From assembly GCF_001457035.1 (NCBI RefSeq), contig NZ_KQ758617.1, forward strand, positions 558,001 through 622,000: a stretch of 64,000 bases of DNA. The letters run 5' to 3'. Origin of the DNA: Fictibacillus enclensis. Its GTDB lineage: Bacteria > Bacillota > Bacilli > Bacillales > Fictibacillaceae. A program made the translations under genes and the position numbers. The notes beneath the pieces are model-generated. The model was not told where the DNA came from, made no database searches, and saw only the letters and a list, made by a program, of their open reading frames with translations. Below, one piece after another: positions 40,736 to 48,983 of this stretch (position 1 is the stretch's first letter; every line of letters starts with the position of its first letter).

Positions 40736-42187
40736 ATGATTAATATTTTAATCATTGATGATGAACCGGAAGTAGGGCATTTTTTATCGTATTTGTTATC
40801 CAGTAAAGGTTACACTGTTTCCCTTGGAGGGAGCGGTAAAGATTTTTACCATTTAATCAGGGAGCGGGTCTATGATTTGGCTCTGCTGGATATTCGACTG
40901 CCTGATGCCAATGGTCTCGATATTCTTAAACAGCTCAAGAAAACATGTCCCGGGTGCAAGTCCATTGTAATGACTGGTTATAGTACGATCAAAACCGCAG
41001 TGGATGCTATTAAATTGGGGGCAAATGATTACATTGAAAAGCCGTTTGAAGATATTGATGAATTGGAGTCTTTAATTGATCGCCTGCTTCATCATAACCA
41101 GACGGTCAATGACAGTGAAATACATAGAATTGCAAAACAAACAGGATTGGTTATTGGCTCCGGCAAGGAAATGCGGCATTTGATTATGCTTGCTTATAAA
41201 ATTGCAAAGAAAAATATCAATGTGCTGATTGAGGGAGAGACAGGAACAGGTAAAGAGGTGCTTGCTCATTTTGTTCATCAAGCCAGTTTAAGATCCGACA
41301 ATCCCTTTCTTGCAGTGAATTGCGGTTCGCTTTCAGAATCTCTGTTGGAGAGTGAGCTTTTTGGCCATGAGAAAGGGGCATTTACCGGAGCCATAAAAGA
41401 ACGAAAGGGAATATTTGAAATTGCCAATAAAGGAACAATATTTTTGGATGAGATTGCAGAAGCCTCTTTATCTACCCAAGTAAAGCTGCTGCGAGTGCTT
41501 GAATCAGGAGAGTATATGAGAGTTGGTGATGAAGCTGTCAGGAGAACGAACACACGAATAGTGGCTGCATCTCACGTGGATCTAGCTGGGGCCGTGGAAC
41601 AAAAAATGTTCAGAGAAGACCTGCTCTATCGACTGGAGGTTGTAAAACTGACTATTCCTCCTCTTCGTGACCGTAAACAAGACATTCCGGAACTATTAAC
41701 CTATTTTCTTGAAAAACAGCAATCCCAGCTCTCTTTTTCAGAAGAGGCGGTAAATCTATTACAGCACTATCAATGGCCAGGAAATATACGAGAGCTTGTG
41801 AACGTTGTAAAACGTGCAACCGCTTTGGCTGAAGGAGAAACCCGGATGATTTCATCCGAATATCTACCGGATAAACTAAGAGCTGCCACCTATGATAGGA
41901 CTAGTTCTCGCGCCTCCATTATTCCTGCCTTAGGGAAATCAGAAAAGGATCTGCAATTTTACCTCGAGGACTGGGTCAAACATATACATCAATTATGGGC
42001 AGCTGAACAGGACGTAGGGCTTGATGAAATTATTCAACAAGTGAAAGAGTTGGAAGTTCGTATCGGCAGGGCATTTGTTACAAAGATGCTGAAAGAAACG
42101 ATGGGAAATCGAAAGGAAGCGGCGGAACGGTTAGAAATCACGACTCGTCAGCTGCGTTATTTTTTAAACGAAAAAAAGGGAGGCTAG
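40736..42187 (+). CDS. NtrC-family response regulator, sigma-54 activator
   Basis: 483 residues. Receiver 1-118 with acidic DDE at residues 8-10 and phospho-acceptor Asp52 in LLDIRLPD. AAA+ domain 145-380: Walker A GETGTGKE, the sigma-54 contact loop GAFTGA near 215-220, Walker B IFLDEIAE and arginine fingers in REDLLYRLEVV. C-terminal Fis-type helix-turn-helix NRKEAAERLEITTRQLRYFL. It activates sigma-54 promoters when phosphorylated. Two such promoters exist in this window before alcohol dehydrogenase genes (25285 and 43300). Phospho-activated NtrC-type regulators are less common in Bacillus than PAS/ligand-type ones. Confidence 0.92.
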   Translation: MINILIIDDEPEVGHFLSYLLSSKGYTVSLGGSGKDFYHLIRERVYDLALLDIRLPDANGLDILKQLKKTCPGCKSIVMTGYSTIKTAVDAIKLGANDYIEKPFEDIDELESLIDRLLHHNQTVNDSEIHRIAKQTGLVIGSGKEMRHLIMLAYKIAKKNINVLIEGETGTGKEVLAHFVHQASLRSDNPFLAVNCGSLSESLLESELFGHEKGAFTGAIKERKGIFEIANKGTIFLDEIAEASLSTQVKLLRVLESGEYMRVGDEAVRRTNTRIVAASHVDLAGAVEQKMFREDLLYRLEVVKLTIPPLRDRKQDIPELLTYFLEKQQSQLSFSEEAVNLLQHYQWPGNIRELVNVVKRATALAEGETRMISSEYLPDKLRAATYDRTSSRASIIPALGKSEKDLQFYLEDWVKHIHQLWAAEQDVGLDEIIQQVKELEVRIGRAFVTKMLKETMGNRKEAAERLEITTRQLRYFLNEKKGG

Positions 42188-42216
42188 CTCGTTCTCTTTG
42201 AGCTTTGCCTCCTTTA
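42177..42216. terminator. bidirectional terminator
   Basis: GGGAGGC pairs with GCCTCC, inner AGCTC/GAGCT around GTTCTCTTT, then TTTATG; between the regulator gene and convergent adhP. Confidence 0.75.
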
Positions 42217-42231
42217 TGCTTTTCGGCCGTT

Positions 42232-43242
42232 CTACATGGTTAGTACATATCGTCCGTTGATTTCTCCTTTTTCCATCTTGTCAAAAATTTCATTAATCTG
42301 GTTGATCGGTGCTGTTTCAATATTCGTTTTAACTTTTCCTTGGGCAGCAAATGCAAGAGCTTCCTGCATGTCTTTTCTGGTGCCAACTATGGAGCCTTTG
42401 ACTGAAACTCCGTTTAAAACGGTATCAAAAATCGGGATGGGCAGTTCATCGGCAGGTAGTCCAACCACAACCACCGTGCCGCCGCGTTTTACAGAATGAT
42501 AGGCTTGTTCGAAAGCAATTCTTGAAACAGCCACACTGATGGCAGATTGAACGCCGCCGGTTTTCTCTTTAATGACTTGGACAGGGTCGTTATTTCTTCC
42601 GTTAACCGTTAGATCAGCGCCTAGTCTTTTTGCAAGTTCCAGCTTTTCGTCCTGGATATCGACTGCTATCACATTGAATCCCATTGCCTTTGCATATTGC
42701 AAAGCAACATGGCCGAGTCCTCCGATTCCATAAATGGCTACCCAGTCACCAGGTCTTGCTTCGGAAACTTTTAATGCTTTGTACGTAGTCACACCTGCAC
42801 AAAGAATCGGGGCGATTTCCACAGGGTCAACGTTTGGAGGGATTTTTGCTACATAGCTGGCAGGTGCTTTGCAGTACTCGGCATATCCGCCATCCACCGA
42901 ATATCCGCCGTTCAGTTGGTCGGGACAGAGTGTCTCCCTGCCGGTTAAGCAATATTCACACTCTCCGCAAGCAGAATACAACCATGGAATCCCTACACGG
43001 TCACCAACTTTTACAGAAGTAACTCCTTCTGCAATTTCTTCTACAATCCCGACTCCTTCGTGTCCGGGAATGAGGGGGAGCTTTGGCTTGACCGGCCAAT
43101 CGCCATGGGCGGCATGGAGATCGGTATGGCAGACGCCGCAAGCTTCAATTCTGACAAGCACTTCCCCAAATTCCAACTTCGGTTTTGGAACATCCTTAAT
43201 TTCCAACTTGTTTTTAAATTCATTAACAACAGCTGCTTTCAC
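42232..43242 (-). CDS. adhP: zinc-dependent alcohol dehydrogenase AdhP/AdhT
   Basis: 336 residues, medium-chain dehydrogenase. Catalytic zinc ligands Cys in [17 protein letters not shown], His in PGHEGVG; structural zinc cysteines in [18 protein letters not shown]-binding motif [16 protein letters not shown]. Near-identical motif text to Geobacillus ADH-T, a primary alcohol/ethanol dehydrogenase. Start ATG 43242 with AAAGGAGGAAC upstream. A sigma-54 promoter with a perfect consensus lies 42 bp upstream, implying control by the NtrC-type regulator encoded convergently next door. Confidence 0.92.
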   Translation of the reverse strand: MKAAVVNEFKNKLEIKDVPKPKLEFGEVLVRIEACGVCHTDLHAAHGDWPVKPKLPLIPGHEGVGIVEEIAEGVTSVKVGDRVGIPWLYSACGECEYCLTGRETLCPDQLNGGYSVDGGYAEYCKAPASYVAKIPPNVDPVEIAPILCAGVTTYKALKVSEARPGDWVAIYGIGGLGHVALQYAKAMGFNVIAVDIQDEKLELAKRLGADLTVNGRNNDPVQVIKEKTGGVQSAISVAVSRIAFEQAYHSVKRGGTVVVVGLPADELPIPIFDTVLNGVSVKGSIVGTRKDMQEALAFAAQGKVKTNIETAPINQINEIFDKMEKGEINGRYVLTM

Positions 43243-43283
43243 ACAAGTTCCTCCTTTTATGAATAGACTTCATCTCTTACTAG

Positions 43284-43300
43284 TGCAAGATTTGTGCCAA
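43284..43300 (-). promoter_or_regulatory. sigma-54 (SigL) promoter of adhP
   Basis: Minus strand, 43300 to 43284, TTGGCACAAATCTTGCA: TGGCAC and TTGCA are both perfect, with GG and GC 10 bp apart. Predicted transcription start near 43273, 31 bp before the start codon and just upstream of the ribosome binding site. Confidence 0.85.
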
Positions 43301-43350
43301 CTCTATTTATCGTAAAACCGCTTACAAAAATCACAATGGCCTTCAGGGTG

Positions 43351-43366
43351 TGCCGATTTTTCGGCA
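43351..43366. promoter_or_regulatory. inverted repeat upstream of the adhP sigma-54 promoter
   Basis: TGCCGA-TTTT-TCGGCA, a perfect 6-bp inverted repeat, centred about 85 bp upstream of the predicted adhP start, the usual distance for a sigma-54 enhancer site. GTAAAACCGCTTAC at 43312-43325 lies nearer the promoter and shares AACCGC with 37711 and 37731. Which of these binds the activator is not known. Confidence 0.4.
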
Positions 43367-43456
43367 AATTCACACAAAAAAACGGAAAAGAAGGTCGAGT
43401 GGTCGTCCGTAGCATTATATAAAAATGGGTAATTTTTCCTGTTTAGGTAATGTGAG

Positions 43457-43482
43457 GTTGTAAGGGACAAACGGCAGGGTAT
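43457..43482 (+). promoter_or_regulatory. possible SigB promoter
   Basis: GTTGTA (43457-43462), 14-bp spacer, GGGTAT (43477-43482), against SigB consensus GTTTAA-N12/15-GGGTAT; the -10 is perfect, the -35 weak. It lies 52 bp before the peptidoglycan-binding protein gene. Confidence 0.35.
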
Positions 43483-43533
43483 AGATTAATGTTGTGTGTT
43501 TTTTCCAATAACTTGTAAGGGGGCCATCGTTAT

Positions 43534-44091
43534 ATGAGTTTGAAGAAGTTTGTTATCTGCTTGACCGCTGCAGGGTTTCTGGCCGTTACACCTTTGTTTC
43601 CAACTCAAACGCATGCTGAATCACAAGTAAAATCACAACAATTGAGCACACCTGAACCGTATCCCGGACATGTCATTAAATATGGGGATCGAGGTTCAGA
43701 TGTGAAGAAGGTCCAACAGCAGTTAACACGAAATTTGATTCCGACCACAGCGGATGGAATCTTTGGAAAAAAGACGCTCGAAAACGTCAAGCTGTTTCAG
43801 CACTACCGTTTTTTGACGGAAGACGGGATCGTGGGGCCAACCACATGGAATACCTTATATCAAACAAGTTTGCCATATCCTGGCCATGTCACCAAAAAAG
43901 GTGACAAAGGCGAGAATGTGGTCAACATTCAAAAACGGTTAAAAGTTGTGGTAGGCAATATTACAGTGGATGGGGATTTCGGTACCAAAACGGAAGCCAA
44001 AGTCAAAGAATTTCAAAAGAAAATGCACCTTCAGGTTGATGGCACTGTTGGCCGGGAAACATGGGAAGTGCTGTTTAACTATCAAGAATAG
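43534..44091 (+). CDS. secreted protein with two peptidoglycan-binding (PG_binding_1) domains
   Basis: 185 residues. Signal peptide 1-28 ending THAES. Two PG_binding_1 repeats: residues 43-108 (YPGHVIKYGDRGSDVKKVQQ ... DGIFGKKTLENVKLFQ) and 112-183 (YPGHVTKKGDKGENVVNIQK ... DGDFGTKTEAKVKEFQ). There is no catalytic domain, so it is likely a wall-bound structural or decoy protein, or the partner of a separate lytic enzyme. Good AAGGGGG ribosome binding site. Confidence 0.87.
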   Translation: MSLKKFVICLTAAGFLAVTPLFPTQTHAESQVKSQQLSTPEPYPGHVIKYGDRGSDVKKVQQQLTRNLIPTTADGIFGKKTLENVKLFQHYRFLTEDGIVGPTTWNTLYQTSLPYPGHVTKKGDKGENVVNIQKRLKVVVGNITVDGDFGTKTEAKVKEFQKKMHLQVDGTVGRETWEVLFNYQE

Positions 44092-44210
44092 AAATGTGTT
44101 TCACAAGGAAAGCAGTCTGTTGTTTTCCCAGTTTTTTAGGGCTTTTGCAGAGGATATTCCGCTGAGCTGTAGAAAGATGTTTTGATGTGACTAAACGTGA
44201 GGGGGAACAT

Positions 44211-44681
44211 ATGAAAACCTTGTTTCAATATAACTGGCAAGTCAGGGAAGACTGGTATAAGTGGTGTGAAGACGTACCGCTTAAAGAGCTTCTGAGGGAA
44301 CGGACGGGAGGAGTAGGCGGGATTCTTCATACCCTGTTCCATATCGCGGATGTGGAATGGAGCTGGATACGGGGCATGAAGGGGGAACCTGACTTTCAGG
44401 AAAGTTTTGATGGGTATCGATCCCTGGAAAAGGTCAGGAGGCTCGACGCCGAGTTTAAACCGGAAGTTCAGAACTTTGTGAACGCATGGAACGACAGCAT
44501 GGAACATCAACTCATGGAGGAACCCGGAAACGTCCGTTTTACCCATGGTGAAATTATGAGGCATATGATTGCCCATGAAATCCATCATATCGGTCAACTC
44601 TCTGTTTGGGCGAGGGAAATGGGAAGAGAACCGGTCACAGCCAATCTTATTCGCCGGGGGCTGGGAGTCATAGTTGGTTAA
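44211..44681 (+). CDS. DinB family protein
   Basis: 156 residues from ATG 44211 (GAGGGGGAAC upstream); an in-frame ATG at 44187 is unsupported. Helices with metal-binding histidines: ILHTLFHIADVEWSWI (first) and GEIMRHMIAHEIHHIGQLSV (second and third). The W-R-G-M-K-G-E-P-D-F loop is typical of the YfiT/DinB group in Bacillus. Probable thiol-linked metalloenzyme, substrate unknown. Confidence 0.85.
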   Translation: MKTLFQYNWQVREDWYKWCEDVPLKELLRERTGGVGGILHTLFHIADVEWSWIRGMKGEPDFQESFDGYRSLEKVRRLDAEFKPEVQNFVNAWNDSMEHQLMEEPGNVRFTHGEIMRHMIAHEIHHIGQLSVWAREMGREPVTANLIRRGLGVIVG

Positions 44682-44683
44682 TG

Positions 44684-44710
44684 AAAAAGCTGGGAAACCA
44701 GCTTTTTTAT
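44684..44710 (+). terminator. terminator
   Basis: AAAAGCTGG-GAAA-CCAGCTTTT, followed by TTATTTTTTC. Confidence 0.85.
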
Positions 44711-44805
44711 TTTTTCTTAATTTACTATAATGAGGACATATGTCCTTTCCTTTGCTTATGTCTTTCCCTGATAATGAGTAATGGAAATGAAAAGGGAGAG
44801 ATAGG

Positions 44806-45231
44806 ATGAAAGGGATTTTATTTGCACTCTTGGGCGGATTTTTTATCACCCTGCAGGGGGTGGCGAATTCCAGGATCAGCGAGGATATTGGCACCTGGCA
44901 GGCCACGACCCTGACGCAGGGTACAGGTTTTGTGGCGGCTTTGCTCTTGATGCTGGTGTTCCGGGATCATACATGGAAACAGTTTCGCCGGGTAAAACCC
45001 CTTTACCTGGCTGGAGGATCGTTCGCAGCGATCGTCATTTTCAGTAATGTGACGGCGATCCATTTGATTGGCGTGACCGTATCGATTTCTGCGCTCCTCA
45101 TTGCACAGTTGAGCATTGCTTTTTTGACGGACAGCTTCGGTTGGTTCGGTGTAACTAAACAGCGGATGAAGCTGCCTCAGTTTATCGGCATCGGCATGAT
45201 GATTGCCGGTGTACTGATACTGAGTTTTTAG
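44806..45231 (+). CDS. DMT-superfamily membrane protein, YdcZ (DUF606) type
   Basis: 141 residues, five hydrophobic segments. Begins MKGILFALLGGFFITLQGVANSRISEDIG and ends RMKLPQFIGIGMMIAGVLIL, the half-transporter pattern of YdcZ proteins, which usually occur as pairs. The partner is encoded at 45978, with a Crp/Fnr regulator between. AAGGGAGAGATAGG upstream of the ATG. Confidence 0.82.
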   Translation: MKGILFALLGGFFITLQGVANSRISEDIGTWQATTLTQGTGFVAALLLMLVFRDHTWKQFRRVKPLYLAGGSFAAIVIFSNVTAIHLIGVTVSISALLIAQLSIAFLTDSFGWFGVTKQRMKLPQFIGIGMMIAGVLILSF

Positions 45232-45258
45232 GGGAAATGGCGAAGGGAAGGTGATAGA

Positions 45259-45957
45259 ATGGAGGAGTTGAAGGACACAGACAGGATTACCACCTATTTG
45301 CGCACAAACGGAATCGAATCGCTATTCAATACCAGCCTGCAGCCGCATTTAACGCTCTGTACGTTTGAACAGGGCGAAAAGATATGTTCCCAGGGAGAAC
45401 CCGCAGCCTATCTGTATGTTCTGGTTGAGGGAAAAGTGAAAGTGTATACCACTTCGCCGGAAGGGAAGACGTTAATCCTTTCGTTCAAAAATCCGCTGGA
45501 ACTGATCGGTGATATTGAATATGTACGAGGAACAGAGACGGTCAATACGGTAGAGGCTGTATCACAGGTCACCATGATTGGTGTTCATCACCGCTGGTTG
45601 AAAAAATACGGAAGCGGCGACCCCGCATTTTTAAATTTTTTACTGAAAATTATCACCAATAAATTCTATATTAAATCTAATACATTGCGGTTTAACCTGC
45701 TGTACCCGGTGGAAGTCCGGCTGGCAAGCTATCTGCTGTCTGTTTCGTTTGATGCGTCGGATGGATTGTTAAACGGAAAGCACAGTACTGCGAGTCTGAA
45801 GGATGCCGCCAATCTGATTGGAACAAGCTATCGCCATCTGAACCGGGTGATCCAGCAGCTGTGTGCAGAAGGTCTTGTCGAGCGGTACAGCGGAGGAATA
45901 CTTGTGAAAGATCATGAAGGGCTGAAGAAACTGGCGAATGATAATATTTACGAGTAA
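45259..45957 (+). CDS. Crp/Fnr family transcriptional regulator, YeiL-like
   Basis: 232 residues. Cyclic-nucleotide-binding-like beta roll 30-145 (FEQGEKICSQGEPAAYLYVLVEGKVKVYT, LSFKNPLELIGDIEYV) and a C-terminal winged helix (STASLKDAANLIGTSYRHLNRVIQQLCAEG). It lacks the four FNR-type cysteines, so an iron-sulfur sensor is unlikely; effector unknown. Located between two YdcZ-type genes with short gaps (27 and 20 bp), so it probably controls their expression. Confidence 0.85.
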   Translation: MEELKDTDRITTYLRTNGIESLFNTSLQPHLTLCTFEQGEKICSQGEPAAYLYVLVEGKVKVYTTSPEGKTLILSFKNPLELIGDIEYVRGTETVNTVEAVSQVTMIGVHHRWLKKYGSGDPAFLNFLLKIITNKFYIKSNTLRFNLLYPVEVRLASYLLSVSFDASDGLLNGKHSTASLKDAANLIGTSYRHLNRVIQQLCAEGLVERYSGGILVKDHEGLKKLANDNIYE

Positions 45958-45977
45958 AGAAAAGGAGTAGGTGCTTT

Positions 45978-46445
45978 ATGCTTTTGGGAATTCTTTTGGC
46001 ATTGATTGCGGGTTCGCTTGTCGGGATGCAGAATATATTTAACAGCAAAGTAAACGAGCATGCAAATTCCTGGGCGACAACAACATTGGTGTTGTGCCTT
46101 GGCTTTCTTGCATCCCTGACGCTCGGATTTGTCTTTGAGGGCAGCAGAATCCTTGCATTTCATCCGATGCAAACGTGGTATTGGTTCAGCGGGCTAATCG
46201 GTGTTGGAGTGGTTACGTGTGTCGTTCAGAGCATGAAAAGGCTACGGCCAACTGTTGCCATTTCAATTGTCATGGCTTCTCAGCTTGGATTTGCTCTGCT
46301 GATGGATACGTACGGTTTTTTAGGTTTGAAACCTGTACCGTTCACAATTAAACAGCTGATTGGTGTGCTGATCATTATTGCAGGAATCGTTTTATTTAAA
46401 TCCAACAGCAGAGAAGAAAACCAGCAAAAGGAGATGGCCTCATGA
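45978..46445 (+). CDS. DMT-superfamily membrane protein, YdcZ (DUF606) type, second subunit
   Basis: 155 residues, five hydrophobic segments. LLGILLALIAGSLVGMQNIFNSKVNEHA and the closing FTIKQLIGVLIIIAGIVLF match the YdcZ family and parallel the 44806 protein. Likely forms an antiparallel heterodimeric transporter with it. Substrate unknown. Its stop overlaps the start of yfnB (ATGA). Confidence 0.82.
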   Translation: MLLGILLALIAGSLVGMQNIFNSKVNEHANSWATTTLVLCLGFLASLTLGFVFEGSRILAFHPMQTWYWFSGLIGVGVVTCVVQSMKRLRPTVAISIVMASQLGFALLMDTYGFLGLKPVPFTIKQLIGVLIIIAGIVLFKSNSREENQQKEMAS

Positions 46446-47149
46446 GAACCTACAAAACACTGTTATTTGATGCAGATGATACCCTTTTGGATTTTAAAGC
46501 AACGGAAAAAGCGGCATTGCGCATGCTGTTTGAAAAAGAAAAGCTTCCATTTTCAGATGAAATGGAAACGCATTACAGAGAGCTGAACAGAAGCTTATGG
46601 AAGGCGTTTGAAGAGGGAGAAATCGAACGGACTGAACTGCTGAACACGCGCTTTGCCCTTTTTATGAAAGAGTATGGTCATGAAGCCGACGGTGTTTCCA
46701 TGGAAAAAAGCTACCGTGCTTTTCTGGATGAGGGATTTCATCTTGTAGACGGGGCGATTGAATTGATCACGGAGCTGAAGGACCATTATCATGTTTACAT
46801 CGTAACGAACGGTGTTTCGAAAACGCAGGATAAACGTCTGCGAGGATCAGGTTTGCACGGATTGTTCAAAGGGGTTTTTGTTTCAGAAGACACCGGGTAT
46901 CAAAAGCCGATGAAGGAGTACTTTGATTATGTGTTTGAACGGGTTCCGGGATTTACACCGGAAGAAACTCTGATCATTGGGGATTCCTTGCATTCCGATA
47001 TTAAAGGTGGCCAGCTGGCAGGTTTGGATACATGCTGGTTTAATCCTGAAGAGAAACCAAACGATTCGGGAATTGTGCCCACGTATGAAATTTGTAAATT
47101 CGATGAGCTGTATTCCATCCTGAATAGGAAAGCGGAAAAGAAACTTTAA
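46442..47149 (+). CDS. yfnB: YfnB, HAD-family 5'-nucleotidase (YjjG type)
   Basis: 235 residues. HAD motif I LLFDADDTLLDF (nucleophile Asp), cap domain 17-100, motif II IVTNGV, motif III K in QKPMKEYFDYVF, motif IV IIGDSLHSDIKGG. Text and length match B. subtilis YfnB and the YjjG family that dephosphorylates non-canonical pyrimidine nucleotides, preventing their incorporation into DNA. Translation coupled to the upstream membrane gene by a 4-bp overlap. Confidence 0.9.
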   Translation: MRTYKTLLFDADDTLLDFKATEKAALRMLFEKEKLPFSDEMETHYRELNRSLWKAFEEGEIERTELLNTRFALFMKEYGHEADGVSMEKSYRAFLDEGFHLVDGAIELITELKDHYHVYIVTNGVSKTQDKRLRGSGLHGLFKGVFVSEDTGYQKPMKEYFDYVFERVPGFTPEETLIIGDSLHSDIKGGQLAGLDTCWFNPEEKPNDSGIVPTYEICKFDELYSILNRKAEKKL

Positions 47150-47167
47150 ACGAAGTTTCTTTTTTTG
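47139..47167 (+). terminator. terminator overlapping the yfnB stop
   Basis: AGAAACT pairs with AGTTTCT around TTAAACGA, followed by T7. Confidence 0.7.
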
Positions 47168-47249
47168 TGTTAAATTTCTATAAATGAAACTTAACCTAAA
47201 GCTGTTACGTAAGGATCTATGAGGATGAAACCAGCCAAGGAGGAAAAGT

Positions 47250-47693
47250 ATGCTTTTAAAAAAGATGAGTCTGATTGCAGGATTACTTGCTCTTACTGGG
47301 TGTTCAGCCGTTACAGATACAGCCAACACAGTCAATTATGTAAAAGAGGCCAAAGAGTTTGCAGGGGAAGTCTCCACTTTCAGCAGTGAGACGACAGACC
47401 TTGTCAAGCAGGCAGTGAATGATGAAAGTAAACGAAAAGAATTGGAAAGCCAGTTGAAACAGATGAAATCAGACGTTCAGGAATTTAGCGGTTTAACACC
47501 TCCGGATAACCTGCAGGAGCTGCATGGACAGATGGAGTCTAAAGCCCAGTCGCTCGAAGTTGGAATTGATCTGTACCTGAAAAACATCAGGGAAGGAAAG
47601 CTCGATACTTCCTTTATCGAGGACCATCCCCTCATGAAACAGGTGAGCGACATTAATCAGATCTACCAGGACATCAAGAGTTTGGGAAATTAA
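47250..47693 (+). CDS. lipoprotein, DUF6376-like
   Basis: 147 residues. Signal peptide with lipobox LTGC, Cys18. The rest is mostly helical (EFAGEVSTFSSETTDLVKQA, KRKELESQLKQMKSDVQEFS), followed by LTPPDNLQELHGQMESKAQS, a pattern I associate with the DUF6376 family of Bacillus lipoproteins. Membrane-anchored on the outside; function unknown. AGGAGG ribosome binding site. Confidence 0.75.
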   Translation: MLLKKMSLIAGLLALTGCSAVTDTANTVNYVKEAKEFAGEVSTFSSETTDLVKQAVNDESKRKELESQLKQMKSDVQEFSGLTPPDNLQELHGQMESKAQSLEVGIDLYLKNIREGKLDTSFIEDHPLMKQVSDINQIYQDIKSLGN

Positions 47694-47696
47694 AGT

Positions 47697-47740
47697 GAAA
47701 AGCCTGCAGGCATCGATTGGTGATGTTTGCAGGCTTTTGT
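47697..47740. terminator. terminator
   Basis: GAAAAGCCTGCA pairs with TGCAGGCTTTTG, with an inner CATC/GATG stem; convergent genes flank it. Confidence 0.85.
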
Positions 47741-47746
47741 CGTTTC

Positions 47747-47974
47747 TTATTTCTTTTTATAAATGTCATGGCCTTTGCCTTGGAGCGGGATATCTTTCCC
47801 CTCGACGTTTTCCAATACACCATCAATGGTACCTTCCATATAATCATCACTAACTTGCTCATGGGTAATGGCAAGGCCTTGATCAGTTTCCGACTGGCTG
47901 CTGTAATCAGAGGGTTCATAGTTTTTTTTCGCAACTTCTTGGCTGTTGCTCTTTGAGTTCTTTTTTTGTTCCAT
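47747..47974 (-). CDS. YozQ-like small protein (DUF4025)
   Basis: 75 residues from ATG 47974 (AAGGAAGG 8 nt upstream; an ATG at 47983 directly abuts the site). Conserved core EPSDY, LAITHEQVSDDYMEGTIDGV, as in B. subtilis YozQ, with a charged, probably disordered N-terminus. Function unknown; small, hydrophilic, consistent with a spore or stress protein. Divergent from the manganese catalase gene and preceded by a SigG-like promoter. Confidence 0.75.
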   Translation of the reverse strand: MEQKKNSKSNSQEVAKKNYEPSDYSSQSETDQGLAITHEQVSDDYMEGTIDGVLENVEGKDIPLQGKGHDIYKKK

Positions 47975-48003
47975 GTCCTGCATCCTTCCTTGTAAGCTAT
48001 CGT

Positions 48004-48034
48004 TAGTGTTTATTGGAACTCTGGGAATTATTCA
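48004..48034 (-). promoter_or_regulatory. SigG-like (forespore) promoter of the YozQ-like gene
   Basis: Minus strand TGAATA (48034-48029, perfect -35), 18-bp spacer, AACACTA (48010-48004, 5 of 7 against CATACTA), 30 bp before the start codon. Confidence 0.45.
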
Positions 48035-48064
48035 AAAATCTGACTAAGAACAGGTGAATCCTTA

Positions 48065-48090
48065 GTTTTGTCTTCGGAGGATTGGGGTAA
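48065..48090 (+). promoter_or_regulatory. SigB-like (general stress) promoter of the manganese catalase
   Basis: GTTTTG (48065-48070), 14-bp spacer, GGGTAA (48085-48090), against GTTTAA-N12/15-GGGTAT; 46 bp before the GTG start. The B. subtilis homologue ydbD is, to my knowledge, a SigB regulon member. Confidence 0.55.
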
Positions 48091-48135
48091 TTTGACCGTG
48101 GAACCAAATAAACCCATTTTAAAGGAGGACGAACA

Positions 48136-48978
48136 GTGTTTAGACATCAAAAAGAACTGCAATTTGAAGTAAAGGTTGAACGTCCAGATCCAATGCTGGC
48201 GAAAAGGGTACAAGAGGTGCTCGGCGGCCAATTTGGAGAAATGACCGTCATGATGCAATACCTCTTTCAAGGCTTTAACTGCAGAGGCAATGAGAAATAT
48301 AAAGATATGCTGATGGACATTGGTACAGAGGAAATCGGACATGTTGAAATGCTCTGTGCGCTCATCGGCCAATTGATGGATGGTGCTACACCAGAGGATC
48401 AGTCAGAAGCCGCAAAGGATCCGCAACTGGCAGCCATTATGGGTGGCGTCGATCCGCAGCATCTGATCGTCAGCGGTCTTGGCGGAATGCCGATTAATTC
48501 AAATGGCGTTCCTTGGAGTGGGGCATATATTGTGTCGAGCGGAAATTTACTGGCGGACATGCGATCAAACCTGCATGCGGAAACACAGGGCCGGTTGCAG
48601 GTCGCTCGACTCTATCATATGACAACGGATGAAGGCGTAAGGGCCACGTTCCGTAAAATGCTGGCACGTGACCGTTACCACCAGTATCAGTGGATGGCCG
48701 CAGTAGCTGAATTAGAAGAAAAGAACGGTGTTGTTGTTCCGGCTTCATTCCCTCCGGAAGCGGAGATGGAAGCTCAGGAGCATGGACTGGAATTCTGGAA
48801 TCTGTCTGATGGACAAGAATCATCTGAAGGCCTTTGGGCAACGGGCAGTGCACCGGATGGCACAGGCGATTTCAAATATTTAGAGAACCCTGAACCTCTT
48901 GGCAATATTCCAAGACCAGAAGTACCTGCGACACAGGTTCACCATGACCTGGATCGTGACTTTGTGAATAAAAAATAA
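48136..48978 (+). CDS. manganese catalase, YdbD-like
   Basis: 280 residues, GTG start 48136 with AAAGGAGG 7 nt upstream. Ferritin-like four-helix bundle: metal ligands from the helix QFGEMTVMMQYLFQGF (Glu), GTEEIGHVEMLCALI (Glu and His), LHAETQGRLQVARLY (Glu) and ARDRYHQYQW (His). Dismutates hydrogen peroxide using a di-manganese centre. The C-terminal 60 residues are Pro/Gly-rich as in the long manganese catalases. It may act in general stress or spores. Confidence 0.88.
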   Translation: MFRHQKELQFEVKVERPDPMLAKRVQEVLGGQFGEMTVMMQYLFQGFNCRGNEKYKDMLMDIGTEEIGHVEMLCALIGQLMDGATPEDQSEAAKDPQLAAIMGGVDPQHLIVSGLGGMPINSNGVPWSGAYIVSSGNLLADMRSNLHAETQGRLQVARLYHMTTDEGVRATFRKMLARDRYHQYQWMAAVAELEEKNGVVVPASFPPEAEMEAQEHGLEFWNLSDGQESSEGLWATGSAPDGTGDFKYLENPEPLGNIPRPEVPATQVHHDLDRDFVNKK

Positions 48979-48983
48979 AATTT

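Noticed and set aside
48008-48028. GTTTAT...GGGAAT as SigB promoter of the manganese catalase
   Set aside because: Spacer of 9 bp is too short; the site at 48065-48090 fits better.
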